Source of the DNA: an uncultured Oscillibacter sp.
Lineage (GTDB): Bacteria; Bacillota; Clostridia; Oscillospirales; Oscillospiraceae
DNA: 45,402 nt
Reading direction: 5' to 3'
Assembly: GCA_910587875.1 (NCBI GenBank)
Contig: CAJUOD010000007.1
Coordinates: 1-45,402 of the forward strand
The translations under genes and the position numbers were made by a program. This document shows, piece after piece, positions 31,809-40,889 of the stretch (the first letter of the stretch is position 1; every line of letters starts with the position of its first letter). The notes below the pieces were generated by a model. That model was not told the DNA's origin, did no database searches, and worked only from the letters and a program-made list of their open reading frames with translations.

Positions 31809-33548
31809 ATGAAGAACCTGAAAAAGCGGTTCCTGCCCCTGCTGGCAGTCATGCTGCTGCTGTGCGCGGCCATGACCGTGCCCGCCATGGCGGCGGGAGA
31901 GGACCTGACCGAGGTGGCCGGGACCAAGTACGTGGAGTGCGGCGACTGCGGCGCCTCCGGCGTCGTGCTGTCCGAGGACCTGGAGGCCGTCACCTGCGAG
32001 ACCTGCGGCGGCGTGGGCTACGTGGAGTCCCCCAGCCCCTTCTACAACACCTTCTGGTCCCTGATTCCCCCCATCATCGCCATCGCCCTGGCCCTGATCA
32101 CCAAGGAGGTTTACTCCTCCCTCTTCGTGGGCATCCTGGTGGGCGGCCTGCTGTATTCCAACTTCGCCTTTGAGGGGACCATCCTCCATGTCTTCAACGA
32201 CGGCATTGTGGCCTCGGTGACGGACAGCTACAACATGGGCATCCTGATCTTCCTCATTATCCTGGGCTCCATGGTCTGCCTGATGAATAAGGCGGGCGGT
32301 TCCGCCGCCTTCGGCCGCTGGGCCAAGGACCACATCAAGTCCCGGGTGGGCGCGCAGCTTGCCTCCGTGCTCCTGGGCGTGCTGATTTTCATTGACGACT
32401 ATTTCAACTGCCTGACCGTGGGCTCCGTCATGCGGCCCATCACGGACAAGCACAACATCTCCCGGGCGAAGCTGGCCTACATCATCGACGCCACCGCCGC
32501 CCCGGTGTGCATCATCGCCCCCATCAGCTCCTGGGCCGCCGCCGTGGCGGGCTTCGCCGAGGACGGCCAGGGCTTCAACCTCTTCCTGCGGGCCATCCCC
32601 TACAACTACTACGCTCTGCTGACCATCGTCATGATGGTGGGCATGGTCCTCATGAAGGTCGAGTTCGGCCCCATGGCGAAGTTTGAGAAGAACGCCCTGC
32701 AGGGCGACCTCTTCTCCGGCTCCAACCCCTACGCGGGCGCGGAGGACGACGCCCCCGAGGACAAGGGCACCGTTCTGGATCTGGTGCTCCCCGTGGTGGT
32801 GCTGATTATCTGCTGCGTCATCGGCATGATTTACTCCGGCGGCTTCTTCGAGGGCGAGGGCTTCATCACCGCCTTCTCCAACTCCGACGCCTCCGTGGGA
32901 TTGATGCTGGGCAGCGCCTTCGCCCTGGTCTTCACGCTGGTGTACTACCTCATCCGCCGCTCCATGAGCTTCAAGGAGATGATGGGCTGCATCCCCGAGG
33001 GCTTCAAGGCCATGGTGCCCGCCATCATGATCCTGACCTTCGCCTGGAGCCTGAAGGCCATGACCGACTCCCTGGGCGCCAAGTTCTTTGTCCGGGACTT
33101 CGTCCGGTCCTCCGCCGGCGGCCTCCAGATGATCCTGCCCCTGATCGTGTTCGCCATCGGTTGCCTGCTGGCCTTCGCCACCGGCACCTCCTGGGGCACC
33201 TTCGGCATCCTGATCCCCATCGTGCAGAATGTCTTCTCCATGGACAACCCCATGGCCATCGTCTGCATCTCCGCCTGCATGGCGGGCGCGGTCTGCGGCG
33301 ACCACTGCTCCCCCATCTCCGACACCACCATTATGGCCTCCGCAGGCGCTCAGTGCGACCACGTGAACCACGTCTCCACCCAGCTGCCCTACGCCATCAC
33401 CTGCGCGGTGGTGTCCGGGGTCACCTACCTCATCGCGGGCATCCTGGTGAGCGTCGGCCTGCCCGGCCTGCTGGGCCTGCCCATTGGCATCGTGCTGATG
33501 GTGGGCGCGCTGTTCGTCATCCGCTCCAAGAACAACAGCATCGCTTAA
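31809..33548 (+). CDS. NhaC-family transporter, probable lysine transporter LysW
   Basis: 579 residues from the ATG at 31809 (AGGAGAGAGCG upstream). Residues 1-30 form a cleavable-type signal (MKNLKKRFLPLLAVMLLL...AMAA), then a CxxC ribbon (CGDCGASG...CETCGGVG, DnaJ-like spacing) and eleven or twelve membrane segments of the NhaC superfamily, with IDDYFNCLTVGSVMRPI, GTSWGTFGI and CGDHCSPISDTTIMAS. NhaC proteins were described as Na+/H+ antiporters, but the L box in the leader makes lysine uptake (LysW type) the better inference. The exported CxxC ribbon is unusual. Terminator at 33588-33617. Confidence 0.9.
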   Translation: MKNLKKRFLPLLAVMLLLCAAMTVPAMAAGEDLTEVAGTKYVECGDCGASGVVLSEDLEAVTCETCGGVGYVESPSPFYNTFWSLIPPIIAIALALITKEVYSSLFVGILVGGLLYSNFAFEGTILHVFNDGIVASVTDSYNMGILIFLIILGSMVCLMNKAGGSAAFGRWAKDHIKSRVGAQLASVLLGVLIFIDDYFNCLTVGSVMRPITDKHNISRAKLAYIIDATAAPVCIIAPISSWAAAVAGFAEDGQGFNLFLRAIPYNYYALLTIVMMVGMVLMKVEFGPMAKFEKNALQGDLFSGSNPYAGAEDDAPEDKGTVLDLVLPVVVLIICCVIGMIYSGGFFEGEGFITAFSNSDASVGLMLGSAFALVFTLVYYLIRRSMSFKEMMGCIPEGFKAMVPAIMILTFAWSLKAMTDSLGAKFFVRDFVRSSAGGLQMILPLIVFAIGCLLAFATGTSWGTFGILIPIVQNVFSMDNPMAIVCISACMAGAVCGDHCSPISDTTIMASAGAQCDHVNHVSTQLPYAITCAVVSGVTYLIAGILVSVGLPGLLGLPIGIVLMVGALFVIRSKNNSIA

Positions 33549-33587
33549 ATCAAAAGGTTGAAAGAACTCCACCTTCTTTCTTCCCCC

Positions 33588-33617
33588 GCGCCCGGCCTTT
33601 CGGCCGGGCGCATTTTT
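33588..33617 (+). terminator. Terminator of the transporter gene
   Basis: 10-bp perfect stem GCGCCCGGCC/GGCCGGGCGC with TTTC loop, then A and five T. Confidence 0.93.
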
Positions 33618-33619
33618 GC

Positions 33620-33648
33620 TTGACAGGTTCTCCCGACTGTGTTATTAT
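33620..33648 (+). promoter_or_regulatory. Sigma-A promoter of the TraX-XdhC operon
   Basis: TTGACA (33620-33625), 17-bp spacer, TATTAT (33643-33648), beginning 3 bp after the preceding terminator. An ATTGTA...TACAAT dyad follows in the leader. Confidence 0.8.
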
Positions 33649-33693
33649 ACTATTGTACCAGTTAAATAATACAATTAACGAGGAGGATACTAC

Positions 33694-34545
33694 ATGGAAC
33701 TTGCGCAGACAAAGGGTCTCAGTTCCACGGGGCTGAAATGGATTGCCCTAGGCCTGATGGTCCTGGACCATATTCACTATATGTTTGCTTACACGGGCCT
33801 AGTGCCTGAGTGGTTCAGTATGGCGGGAAGGCTGGCCGCGCCGCTGTTCCTGTTCTGCCTGGCGGAGGGTTTCGCCCACACCCACGACAGGAGAAAATAC
33901 TTTATAAAAGTATATGGAATCCACCTGCTGATGTCCGGCCTTCTGTTCCTGACGATGACCGGCCTCCTCCCGCTCCGGCCCGACGAGTTTTACCCCAAGA
34001 ACGGCATGATGACTAGCTTTGCCATTTTGATGGTGGTCTTTCAGGGCATGGACTGGCTGGGGGAGAAGCGCTGGGGCCCGGGCCTGGCGGCGGTGGTCCT
34101 GCCCCTGGCGTGGCCTGTCCTGGCAAGTATGCTCATGGGGATGGTCCCAGCTCTCCAGATGCCCCTGTCCGTCCTGGGATATACCCTCCTGCCCATGTGG
34201 GACTCGAATCCGGACGCCGGCATCGGCACGATTCTTACGGGAATCCTGCTGTACGGCTTCCGAAAGAAACGAAGGGTCCAGGCCGGCGTGTTTGCGGCCT
34301 TCACGGTGCTTTATTATTTCCTTTATGCCCTGCTGGTGTTCTCCCAGTTCCCGGAGTTTCATTGGACCATGATGTTTACCACCGTCTACGAGTGGTACGG
34401 CGCTCTTGCGGCTATCCTGATGCTGTGTTACAATGGAGAGCGGGGCCGGGGGCCGAAGCGGTTTTTCTACGTGTTCTATCCGGCCCATATCTACATCTTA
34501 TACGCGTTGTCCTGGGCGGCGTATCCCCTTCTGGCGGGAGGCTGA
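33694..34545 (+). CDS. TraX-family integral membrane protein
   Basis: 283 residues with about eight membrane segments and the TraX start STGLKWIALGLMVLDHIHYMF, followed by GRLAAPLFLFCLAEGFAHTHDR. TraX of F plasmid N-acetylates pilin, but stand-alone chromosomal TraX proteins in Firmicutes have unknown substrates; the fold is related to membrane acyltransferases. No conjugation genes are nearby. GAGGAGGATAC precedes the ATG. Followed after 39 bp by the XdhC-type gene. Confidence 0.88.
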   Translation: MELAQTKGLSSTGLKWIALGLMVLDHIHYMFAYTGLVPEWFSMAGRLAAPLFLFCLAEGFAHTHDRRKYFIKVYGIHLLMSGLLFLTMTGLLPLRPDEFYPKNGMMTSFAILMVVFQGMDWLGEKRWGPGLAAVVLPLAWPVLASMLMGMVPALQMPLSVLGYTLLPMWDSNPDAGIGTILTGILLYGFRKKRRVQAGVFAAFTVLYYFLYALLVFSQFPEFHWTMMFTTVYEWYGALAAILMLCYNGERGRGPKRFFYVFYPAHIYILYALSWAAYPLLAGG

Positions 34546-34584
34546 CCGGGAAGCTGGTAAGCCGCTAGAGAAAGGAGCGCCCCT

Positions 34585-35562
34585 ATGTGCACGATATTTG
34601 AAGCCCTCCTGTCCCTCCTGGACCGGGGAGAGGACGCGGTACTGGTCACAATCGTCTCCGCCGAAGGGTCCACGCCCCGGGGGGCCGGGGCCCAGCTGCT
34701 GGCGGGCCGGGAGGGCCTGATCGCCGGGACCGTCGGCGGCGGGCCGGGGGAGGCCCAGGCCCTGGCCCTGGCGGCGGAGCTGCTGAGAAAAAAGCAATCT
34801 GCCCTCCGCCGCCTGGAGCTCCGCCACGGCGGGGAGCTGGATTCCGTCTGCGGCGGGGAGCAGGAGGCGCTGTTTCAGTTCATTCCCCATGACAGCGCCG
34901 CCTGGCGGGCCCTGGCCCGGGAAGTCCTGGAGCGGCTGGAGTCCCATGAAACCGGCTGGCTGGCCCTGGAGATGGGAGCGGATCCGGTTCTGCTGGACGA
35001 GAGGCCCGGCGGCCCCGCCTGGGACGGAAAGCGGCTGGCCCTGCCCCTGCCCGTGGGGGAGCGGGTGGTGATCTTCGGCGGGGGGCACTGCGCCCTGGCC
35101 CTGGTGCCGGTGCTGCGGAGCGTGGGCTTCCGGGTGGCGGTGTTCGACGACCGGCCGGAGTTTGCCGGCGCGGAGCGTTTCCCGGAGGCGGAGACGGTGA
35201 TCTGCCACGCCTATACGGACATCGCCGCCGGTCTGGCGCTGACGGCGGAGGACTACGCCGTGGTCATGACCAGCGGACACCGCCACGATTTCGAGGTGGA
35301 GGAGCAGCTCCTCCGGCGGCCCCTGGCCTATGTGGGCGTTATGGGCTCTCGGACGAAAACGGCCTACGTCAACGGAAAGCTCCGGGAGGCAGGCGTCCCC
35401 GAGGAGGCCATCGGGCGGGTCCACACCCCCATCGGCACCGCCATCAAGGCGGTGACCCCGGAGGAAATCGCCGTCAGCATCACCGGGGAGCTGATCTACG
35501 AGCGGGCCCTCCGCCGGGAGGCCGCCGGAGCGGTGGAGCATGGGTGCCCATCACATTTATAG
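34585..35562 (+). CDS. XdhC/CoxI-family protein
   Basis: 325 residues with the N-terminal XdhC pattern LVTIVSAEGSTPRGAGAQLL...GTVGGGPGEAQA and a C-terminal Rossmann domain (VVIFGGGHCALALVPVL, then FDDRPEFA, MTSGHRHDFEVEEQLL and YVGVMGSRTK). XdhC proteins bind and sulfurate molybdenum cofactor for xanthine dehydrogenase-type enzymes. No such hydroxylase is in the window. AGAAAGGAGCGCC precedes the ATG. Co-transcribed with the TraX gene and ended by the terminator at 35571-35605. Confidence 0.9.
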   Translation: MCTIFEALLSLLDRGEDAVLVTIVSAEGSTPRGAGAQLLAGREGLIAGTVGGGPGEAQALALAAELLRKKQSALRRLELRHGGELDSVCGGEQEALFQFIPHDSAAWRALAREVLERLESHETGWLALEMGADPVLLDERPGGPAWDGKRLALPLPVGERVVIFGGGHCALALVPVLRSVGFRVAVFDDRPEFAGAERFPEAETVICHAYTDIAAGLALTAEDYAVVMTSGHRHDFEVEEQLLRRPLAYVGVMGSRTKTAYVNGKLREAGVPEEAIGRVHTPIGTAIKAVTPEEIAVSITGELIYERALRREAAGAVEHGCPSHL

Positions 35563-35570
35563 AGTATATA

Positions 35571-35605
35571 AAAAAGCCTCCTGCCGGACAGGCGGGAGGC
35601 TTTTT
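35571..35605 (+). terminator. Terminator after the XdhC-type gene
   Basis: 15-bp stem (one G-T pair), 5-base loop, five T; the A-rich left side also makes it usable on the minus strand. Confidence 0.9.
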
Positions 35606-35710
35606 CTGAGAAAGCAAGATCTGCGTTGCCGTCGCTTCGGCTTGGTAAAACACCAGACAACTTGAACGGGCCGTCCTGTTGATAAAACGAATCATGGCCG
35701 GGAAATCTCC

Positions 35711-35755
35711 CCGCAACCGCCCCGGTTGCGGGCCCGGTTGGTGGACGCAACCGGC
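35711..35755. promoter_or_regulatory. Cluster of CAACCG/CGGTTG inverted repeats before the XRE-BIG2 gene
   Basis: CCGCAACCG-CCC-CGGTTGCGG (35711-35731) is followed by CCGGTTG-N7-CAACCGG (35735-35755). They lie directly upstream of and overlap the probable promoter, whose -10 is TATACT at 35765-35770. Candidate operator for the adjacent regulator. Confidence 0.55.
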
Positions 35756-35821
35756 GCAACCTGCTATACTAAAGCCCATGAAACATGTTTCGACTCACAC
35801 TCTCACAGGGAGGATGTACCT

Positions 35822-36856
35822 ATGAATATTTCCGATATCATCAAACAGGCCCGAGAGGAATTGGGCATGACCCAGGAGGACCTGGCGGAACGATTGGAGG
35901 TCAGCCGCCAGGCCGTCAGCAAGTGGGAGCTGGGGGCGTCGGCGCCCAGCCCGGAGAATCTGAGGCTCTTGGAGGAGCTCCTGGGGGTCGAGTTCCCCGC
36001 GCCGGAGGAAGCAGCCCCTCAAGCCGATTCTCAGGCCGCCCCTGCGGCCCCGCCCAAGGCGCCCTTTTGGAATTGGAAGCGGGTCGTGCTCCTGGTTTTG
36101 GGGATACTGATCGTGTCGGCCCTGCTGTCCATCTGGATGTTTACGGCCCTCAAGGCAGAGACGAACGTGGACGCGCCCCGCCGGGTGGAGCCCTATATCA
36201 CCGGCGTTTATTTCTACGATGAAAACGCCGCGCCTCTCCGTCCGGACCTGGGGGACGGGTGGAATAGCTTCACCGCCGGGGAGCGGGTGCTGGTGGTCGT
36301 GGGATTCGAGGACGGCGCGGAAAACTCCGTCAACGCCGTTTCCCTGTTCCTGACGCCCACGGGAACGGAGACCCTGGACCAGCGGCAGCAGCTCGCGGTC
36401 CAGGCGGCGGGAGAGGGCCGGGACTTCGCCCTCTTCGCCTGGGACATCCCGGCGGAGGGGCTGCAGGCACACCTGGAGGCAGTGCTGGAGTGCGGCGGCG
36501 GGGACCGGGTCACGAGGACGCTGAACGTCACGGCCCCCTCCTCCTTCCTAGAGACCCCGGAAATCCCGGGAATCCTCACCCTGAACGCCGAAGAGATCGG
36601 CGCGTTTGAGGGCGACACCGGCTGTTATGTGCTGGAAGCTTACGGGGCTCCCTTCGCGGAGGTGGAGTGGGTCTCCTCCGACCCCGACGTGGCCCGGGTG
36701 GCCAACAACGGCTATGTGTTCATCGAAGGCCCGGGAGAGGCCGTCATTACCGCTTCCTGGAACGGGCAGACCGCGGAGTGCGTGTTTCATGTGCTGGCCT
36801 CCGGAGAGGAGGTCCCACCGGATTACCCGCCATGCACCGTGACGCGCGCATGGTAG
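35822..36856 (+). CDS. Membrane-tethered XRE regulator with extracellular BIG2 domain
   Basis: 344 residues from the ATG at 35822 (GGGAGGATG upstream). Residues 1-58 are an XRE/Cro HTH (IIKQAREELGMTQEDLAERLEVSRQAVSKWE), then an Ala/Pro linker, one membrane segment (about 83-105, VVLLVLGILIVSALLSIW), an exterior part and a C-terminal Ig-like BIG2 domain (VEWVSSDPDVARVANNGYVFIEGPGEAVITASW). A DNA-binding head inside and a BIG2 fold outside suggests one-component surface sensing. Inverted repeats at 35711-35755 are possible autoregulatory sites. Confidence 0.88.
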   Translation: MNISDIIKQAREELGMTQEDLAERLEVSRQAVSKWELGASAPSPENLRLLEELLGVEFPAPEEAAPQADSQAAPAAPPKAPFWNWKRVVLLVLGILIVSALLSIWMFTALKAETNVDAPRRVEPYITGVYFYDENAAPLRPDLGDGWNSFTAGERVLVVVGFEDGAENSVNAVSLFLTPTGTETLDQRQQLAVQAAGEGRDFALFAWDIPAEGLQAHLEAVLECGGGDRVTRTLNVTAPSSFLETPEIPGILTLNAEEIGAFEGDTGCYVLEAYGAPFAEVEWVSSDPDVARVANNGYVFIEGPGEAVITASWNGQTAECVFHVLASGEEVPPDYPPCTVTRAW

Positions 36857-36859
36857 TAT

Positions 36860-36892
36860 AAAAAATCAGGGCCTTGGCGGCCCTGATTTTTT
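36860..36892. terminator. Bidirectional terminator between convergent genes
   Basis: AAAAAATCAGGGCC and GGCCCTGATTTTTT pair around a 5-base loop; serves both the XRE-BIG2 gene and the flavoprotein gene. Confidence 0.92.
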
Positions 36893-36901
36893 ATTCGCTG
36901 C

Positions 36902-38299
36902 TTATCCTTCTTCCGCTAATTTCCTCCCCATGAGCACGCCCATGGCGGAGGACATCATGAGGCCCCGGGTCCAGCCGGAGGAGTCCCCCAGGCAGTGGAG
37001 GCCCTGGAGGCTGGTGTTGAAGTCCGTGTCCATCTTCACCCGGTTGGAGTAGAACTTCAGCTCCGGGGAGTACAGCAGCGTCTCATACGACGCGAAGCCC
37101 GGGACCACGTAGTCCATGGCCTGGATGAAGTTGATGATGTTCACCATGGCCCGATAGGGCATGGCGGCGGTGATGTCCCCCGCCACCACGTCTGGCAGGG
37201 TGGGCCGGATGTTGGACTGGGCCAGCTCCTTCTGCCACGTCCGCTTGCCGTCCAGGATGTCCCCAAAGCGCTGGACCAGGATTTGGCCGTTGGCCAGCAT
37301 GTTGGTCAGCTCGCCCACCTTCTGGGCGTAGGCGATGGGCTGGTTGAAGGGCACGCTGAAATTGTGGGAGCAGAGGATGGACAGATTTGTGTTGTCACTT
37401 TTATAATCTTTATACGAATGTCCGTTGACCACCGCCAGGTCGTTGTCGTAGTTCTCCTGGCTGACGAAGCCGCCGGGGTTCTGGCAGAAGGTCCGCACTT
37501 TGTTCTTGAAGGGCTTGGGCCAGCCCACCAGCTTGGACTCGTAGAGGACCCGGTTCACCATTTCCATGACCTCGTTCCGGACCTCCACCCGGACGCCGAT
37601 GTCCACGGTGCCGGGGGCGTGGGCGATGTTGTGCTCCGCGCAGAGCTTCTCCAGCCAGTCCGCCCCCCGGCGGCCCGTGGCGACAACCGTGTGCTTGGCG
37701 TGAATCTCGAAGTCCTGGCGGCGGTCGGAGACTGTGACGCCCTTGCAGACGTCATTCTCCAGGATGAGATTTTGGCACTCGTGGCCGAAGAGGATTTCCA
37801 CGCCGTTTTCCTGGAGATAGCGCTCGATGCCGAGGTAAATGTCGTGGGCCTTCTCCGTGCCCATGTGGCGGATGGGGCAGTCCACCAGCTTGAGGCCCGC
37901 CTGGATGGCCCGCTTGCGGATCTCCTTCCGGTCCTCCGGGTACTCCAGGCCCTCGATGTGGGTGTCCGCGCCGAAGTCCAGGTAGATCTTGTCCGCGTAG
38001 TTGATGGTCTCCTGGGCCAGGTCCGGGCCGATGAGGGTGGGCAGGTCCCCGCCCACCTCGTAGCTCAGCGACAGCTTCCCGTCGGAGAAAGCCCCCGCGC
38101 CGGAGAAGCCGGTAGTGATGTGGCAGTAGGGTTTGCAGTTGACGCATTTGTTGGTCTGGCTCTTGGGACAGCGGCGGTTTTCAATGCTCTGCCCCTTTTC
38201 CACCATGACGATTTTCTGTTTGCTCCCCCTCTTCAGCAGCTCCAGGGCGGTGAAAATACCGGCGGGACCGGCTCCCACGATGACGACGTCTGCGTTCAT
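36902..38299 (-). CDS. FAD-dependent oxidoreductase of the COG2509 type
   Basis: 465 residues with an N-terminal FAD Rossmann motif DVVIVGAGPAGIFTALELL, a Cys-rich stretch (RRCPKSQTNKCVNCKPYCHITTGFSGAGAFSDGKLSLS) and ATGRRGADWL, ending in the family's C-terminal GDSSGWTRGLMMSSAMGVLMG. This uncharacterised dehydrogenase family is widespread in anaerobes. No neighbour points to a substrate. The Cys cluster near residues 43-60 could bind metal or serve in thiol redox. Confidence 0.9.
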   Translation of the reverse strand: MNADVVIVGAGPAGIFTALELLKRGSKQKIVMVEKGQSIENRRCPKSQTNKCVNCKPYCHITTGFSGAGAFSDGKLSLSYEVGGDLPTLIGPDLAQETINYADKIYLDFGADTHIEGLEYPEDRKEIRKRAIQAGLKLVDCPIRHMGTEKAHDIYLGIERYLQENGVEILFGHECQNLILENDVCKGVTVSDRRQDFEIHAKHTVVATGRRGADWLEKLCAEHNIAHAPGTVDIGVRVEVRNEVMEMVNRVLYESKLVGWPKPFKNKVRTFCQNPGGFVSQENYDNDLAVVNGHSYKDYKSDNTNLSILCSHNFSVPFNQPIAYAQKVGELTNMLANGQILVQRFGDILDGKRTWQKELAQSNIRPTLPDVVAGDITAAMPYRAMVNIINFIQAMDYVVPGFASYETLLYSPELKFYSNRVKMDTDFNTSLQGLHCLGDSSGWTRGLMMSSAMGVLMGRKLAEEG

Positions 38300-38346
38300 A
38301 GCGGCTTCTCCTTTTTATAGATTCTTTACGAAAGTAGTTTTATCTC

Positions 38347-39564
38347 TCATTTTGCCGACAGGTCCTTGGCCCGCCGGACGATGGTCCAGGGGGGCACCTG
38401 CCGGGGCAGCTTCATGTGAAAGATACTCTGGGGCGTCCGGGGCTCGAAGAGGGGCAGGCTGTCGGCGTCCGCCATCTCGGGGACCGTCATGGAGAAGGGC
38501 CGCACGTCCGGGCCCACCAGCTCCACGGTATCGCCCGTGCGGAACTTGTTGCGCAGGGACAGGGCCGCGTTCCCCTCGGCGTCGCAGTCTGTGACAATGG
38601 CGGCCACCTGCCACTCCCGGACATAGCGGGCGTCGTCGTAGTACTGGCCCGGCTGGCCGTAGAAAAAGCCGGTGGAGTAAGGCCGGTGGCTGACATGCTC
38701 CACTTCGTCCCGCCAGACGGGATCCAGGGGCTCCCCCGCCGCCAGGGCGTCCAGGCCGTGGCGGTAGGCGGCGGTGACCACGGCGGCGTAGTAGGCGGAC
38801 TTGGCCCGGCCCTCGATTTTCAGGCTGTCCAGGAACTGGAGGTCCGCCAGGTGGTCAATCATGCACATGTCCCGGGAGTTGAGGATGTAGGCCCCTTGGC
38901 CGTCCTCCTCGATGGGGAAGAATTCGCCGGGGCGCTTCTCCTCCATGAGGGCGTATTTGTACCGGCAGGGCTGGGCGCAGGCCCCCCGGCTGGAGTCCCG
39001 GCCCGTCATGTAGTTGGAGAGGAGGCAGCGCCCGGAGTAGCTGACGCACATGGCCCCGTGGACGAAGGCCTCCAGCTCCAGGGAGGCGGGGGTCTTGTCC
39101 CGGATGGTGCGGATCTCCTCCAAGCTCAGCTCCCGGGCCAGGATGACCCGGGAGGCCCCCAGGTCGTGCCACGCCCGGGCGCACTCGTAATTGGTGACCC
39201 CGGCCTGGGTGGAGACGTGGCGGGCCGCGTGGGGGGCGTAGCGCCCCGCCAGCTGAAAGGCCCCCAGGTCCGCCAGAATGATCGCGTCCACTCCGGCGGC
39301 CTCCAGAAGCTCCAGGTGGGCGGGAAGCCGATCCGCCTCCTCATTCCGGGGCATGGTGTTCACGGTGCAGTGGACCCGGACGCCGTGGGCGTGGGCGAAG
39401 GCCACGGCCTCCGCCAGGCCCTCGGGGGAGAAGTTCCCCGCGAAGGCCCGCATGCCGAAGTCCGCGCCCGCCAGGTATACGGCGTCCGCCCCGTAGAGCA
39501 CCGCCATGCGCAGGCGCTCCATATCCCCCGCCGGGGCCAGCAGCTCGGGCCGCTTATCCGCCAT
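38347..39564 (-). CDS. U32-family protein, TrhP/YrrO-like (tRNA hydroxylation type)
   Basis: 405 residues from ATG 39564, which overlaps the MltG stop by 11 bp. It starts PELLAPAGDMERLRMAVLYGADAVYLAG and carries the U32 signature around FVHGAMCVSYSGRCLLSNYMTGRDSSRGACAQPCR with its conserved cysteines. Proteins of this length and composition (B. subtilis YrrO, E. coli TrhP/YegQ) act in prephenate-dependent 5-hydroxyuridine formation in tRNA; older annotation calls them peptidases. In Bacillus the MltG gene (yrrL) also precedes the U32 genes, supporting the assignment. The methyltransferase yrrM is not present here. Confidence 0.88.
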   Translation of the reverse strand: MADKRPELLAPAGDMERLRMAVLYGADAVYLAGADFGMRAFAGNFSPEGLAEAVAFAHAHGVRVHCTVNTMPRNEEADRLPAHLELLEAAGVDAIILADLGAFQLAGRYAPHAARHVSTQAGVTNYECARAWHDLGASRVILARELSLEEIRTIRDKTPASLELEAFVHGAMCVSYSGRCLLSNYMTGRDSSRGACAQPCRYKYALMEEKRPGEFFPIEEDGQGAYILNSRDMCMIDHLADLQFLDSLKIEGRAKSAYYAAVVTAAYRHGLDALAAGEPLDPVWRDEVEHVSHRPYSTGFFYGQPGQYYDDARYVREWQVAAIVTDCDAEGNAALSLRNKFRTGDTVELVGPDVRPFSMTVPEMADADSLPLFEPRTPQSIFHMKLPRQVPPWTIVRRAKDLSAK

Positions 39565-40735
39565 ACTGATCACTCTGAACAAAAGCGGTGTGCTCGCCCA
39601 GGGTGGAGAAGTAGTGGTGGCGGTTGTCCTTGCCCAGGGCGTAGAAGTAGTACTCGGTCTCCGCCGGCTCCAGCGCCGCGTTGATGGCGGCCAGGCCGGG
39701 GTTGGCGATGGGCGTGGGGGGCAGGCCCTTGTGGAGATAGAGGTTATAGGGCGTGTCCGTCTCCAGGTCCGACTGGGTGATGGCCCCCTCGTGGCCCGGC
39801 AGGCCATAGAGCAGGGAGGCGTCGATTTGGAGCAGGCCGTTGGTGCCCGCCTTGTCTCCCGGGCCGTCCAGCCGGTTGTAGATGACGGAGGCGATGTTGG
39901 TTTGGTCCGTGCCGTCGGTCTCCCGCTCGATGAGGGAGGCCACGGTGACGATTTCCCTTAGGTCATAGCCCTTTTCCTGCCAGGCGGCCAGCAGCTCGTC
40001 GTCGATCTTGCTGTTGAAGTTTTTGATTAGGCGGTTCAGGGCGTTTTGGGGCTTTTCATTTACATAGAACTCGTAGGTGTCCGGGAAGAGGAAGCCCTCC
40101 AGGCGGCTGATGTCCTGGGATTCGTTGTCAATGAAGTCGTAATCAAATTTGGCGGTCAGGGCCGCTTCCGTCAGGGCCGCCTCGGTGTTGACCCCGTTCT
40201 TCGCCAGCACGGCGATGGTCTGGGCCACGGTGTAGCCCTCGGGGATGGTGACCTGGACGGTCTCCGCCGTCATGTTCCCGGCCGCGCTCCGCATCCCCAG
40301 CACCAGGGCGTGGTAGTCCATGTCCGTGTTCAGGGCGTGGGAGCCCATGCCGATTTTTTCCTCCGCGTGGGTGACGTTGGCGTAGAGCTTGAAGAACCAG
40401 GGGTATTCAATGAGCCCCGCGGCCTTCAGCTTATCCGCCACGGTGTCCACGGTGTCCTCGGAGGAGACCTCCACCACCATCTCCACCGGCGGGGAGCCCG
40501 CCCGGTTGAAGGAGCAGAAGTCGCTGAACAGCAGCCAGCCCGCGCAGCCCAGCAGCGCCGAGGCCAGGGCCACGAAGATCAGGTGCAGCAGGAGGAAGAG
40601 GAGCGGGTGCATCCGCCGCCGCCTCCGGCGGCGCTTCCTCTGCTGGGGGGGACGCTGGGAAGACGGAGCGGGCCGCTCCCGCCGGACCTGTCCGGCGTCC
40701 CAGCTGGCGGTGTCGCTGTTGTGGTATTCGGCCAT
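39554..40735 (-). CDS. mltG: Endolytic murein transglycosylase MltG
   Basis: 393 residues from ATG 40735 (GAGGAGGTTT upstream; further upstream in-frame sequence is low-complexity and unlike the family). A basic cytoplasmic tail (RKRRRRRRR), one membrane segment (about 43-70), a LysM-like region, and the YceG catalytic domain with Glu270 in VASLIERET, then IASVIYNRL, LQIDASLLYGL and the C-terminal NPGLAAINAALEP. It cuts nascent glycan strands outside the membrane and sets their length. Confidence 0.95.
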   Translation of the reverse strand: MAEYHNSDTASWDAGQVRRERPAPSSQRPPQQRKRRRRRRRMHPLLFLLLHLIFVALASALLGCAGWLLFSDFCSFNRAGSPPVEMVVEVSSEDTVDTVADKLKAAGLIEYPWFFKLYANVTHAEEKIGMGSHALNTDMDYHALVLGMRSAAGNMTAETVQVTIPEGYTVAQTIAVLAKNGVNTEAALTEAALTAKFDYDFIDNESQDISRLEGFLFPDTYEFYVNEKPQNALNRLIKNFNSKIDDELLAAWQEKGYDLREIVTVASLIERETDGTDQTNIASVIYNRLDGPGDKAGTNGLLQIDASLLYGLPGHEGAITQSDLETDTPYNLYLHKGLPPTPIANPGLAAINAALEPAETEYYFYALGKDNRHHYFSTLGEHTAFVQSDQYGG

Positions 40736-40889
40736 GTTGAAAAACCTCCTCGCGGGCGGCCCCGGGAAAGAAAAAAGGACAGGGCAAATTTTCGGGGGGC
40801 CAGGCTCCCGGCGGGAACCGGGAGCATAGAATATCTCAAATCCAAGGTCCCGAGCCGCCGGGCGCGGGTCCAAAGAAAGGTGACTGAAT

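Noticed and set aside
31794..33572. 592-residue minus-strand open frame
   Set aside because: Antisense shadow of the NhaC-family gene; His/Gly/Asp-rich composition typical of such shadows.
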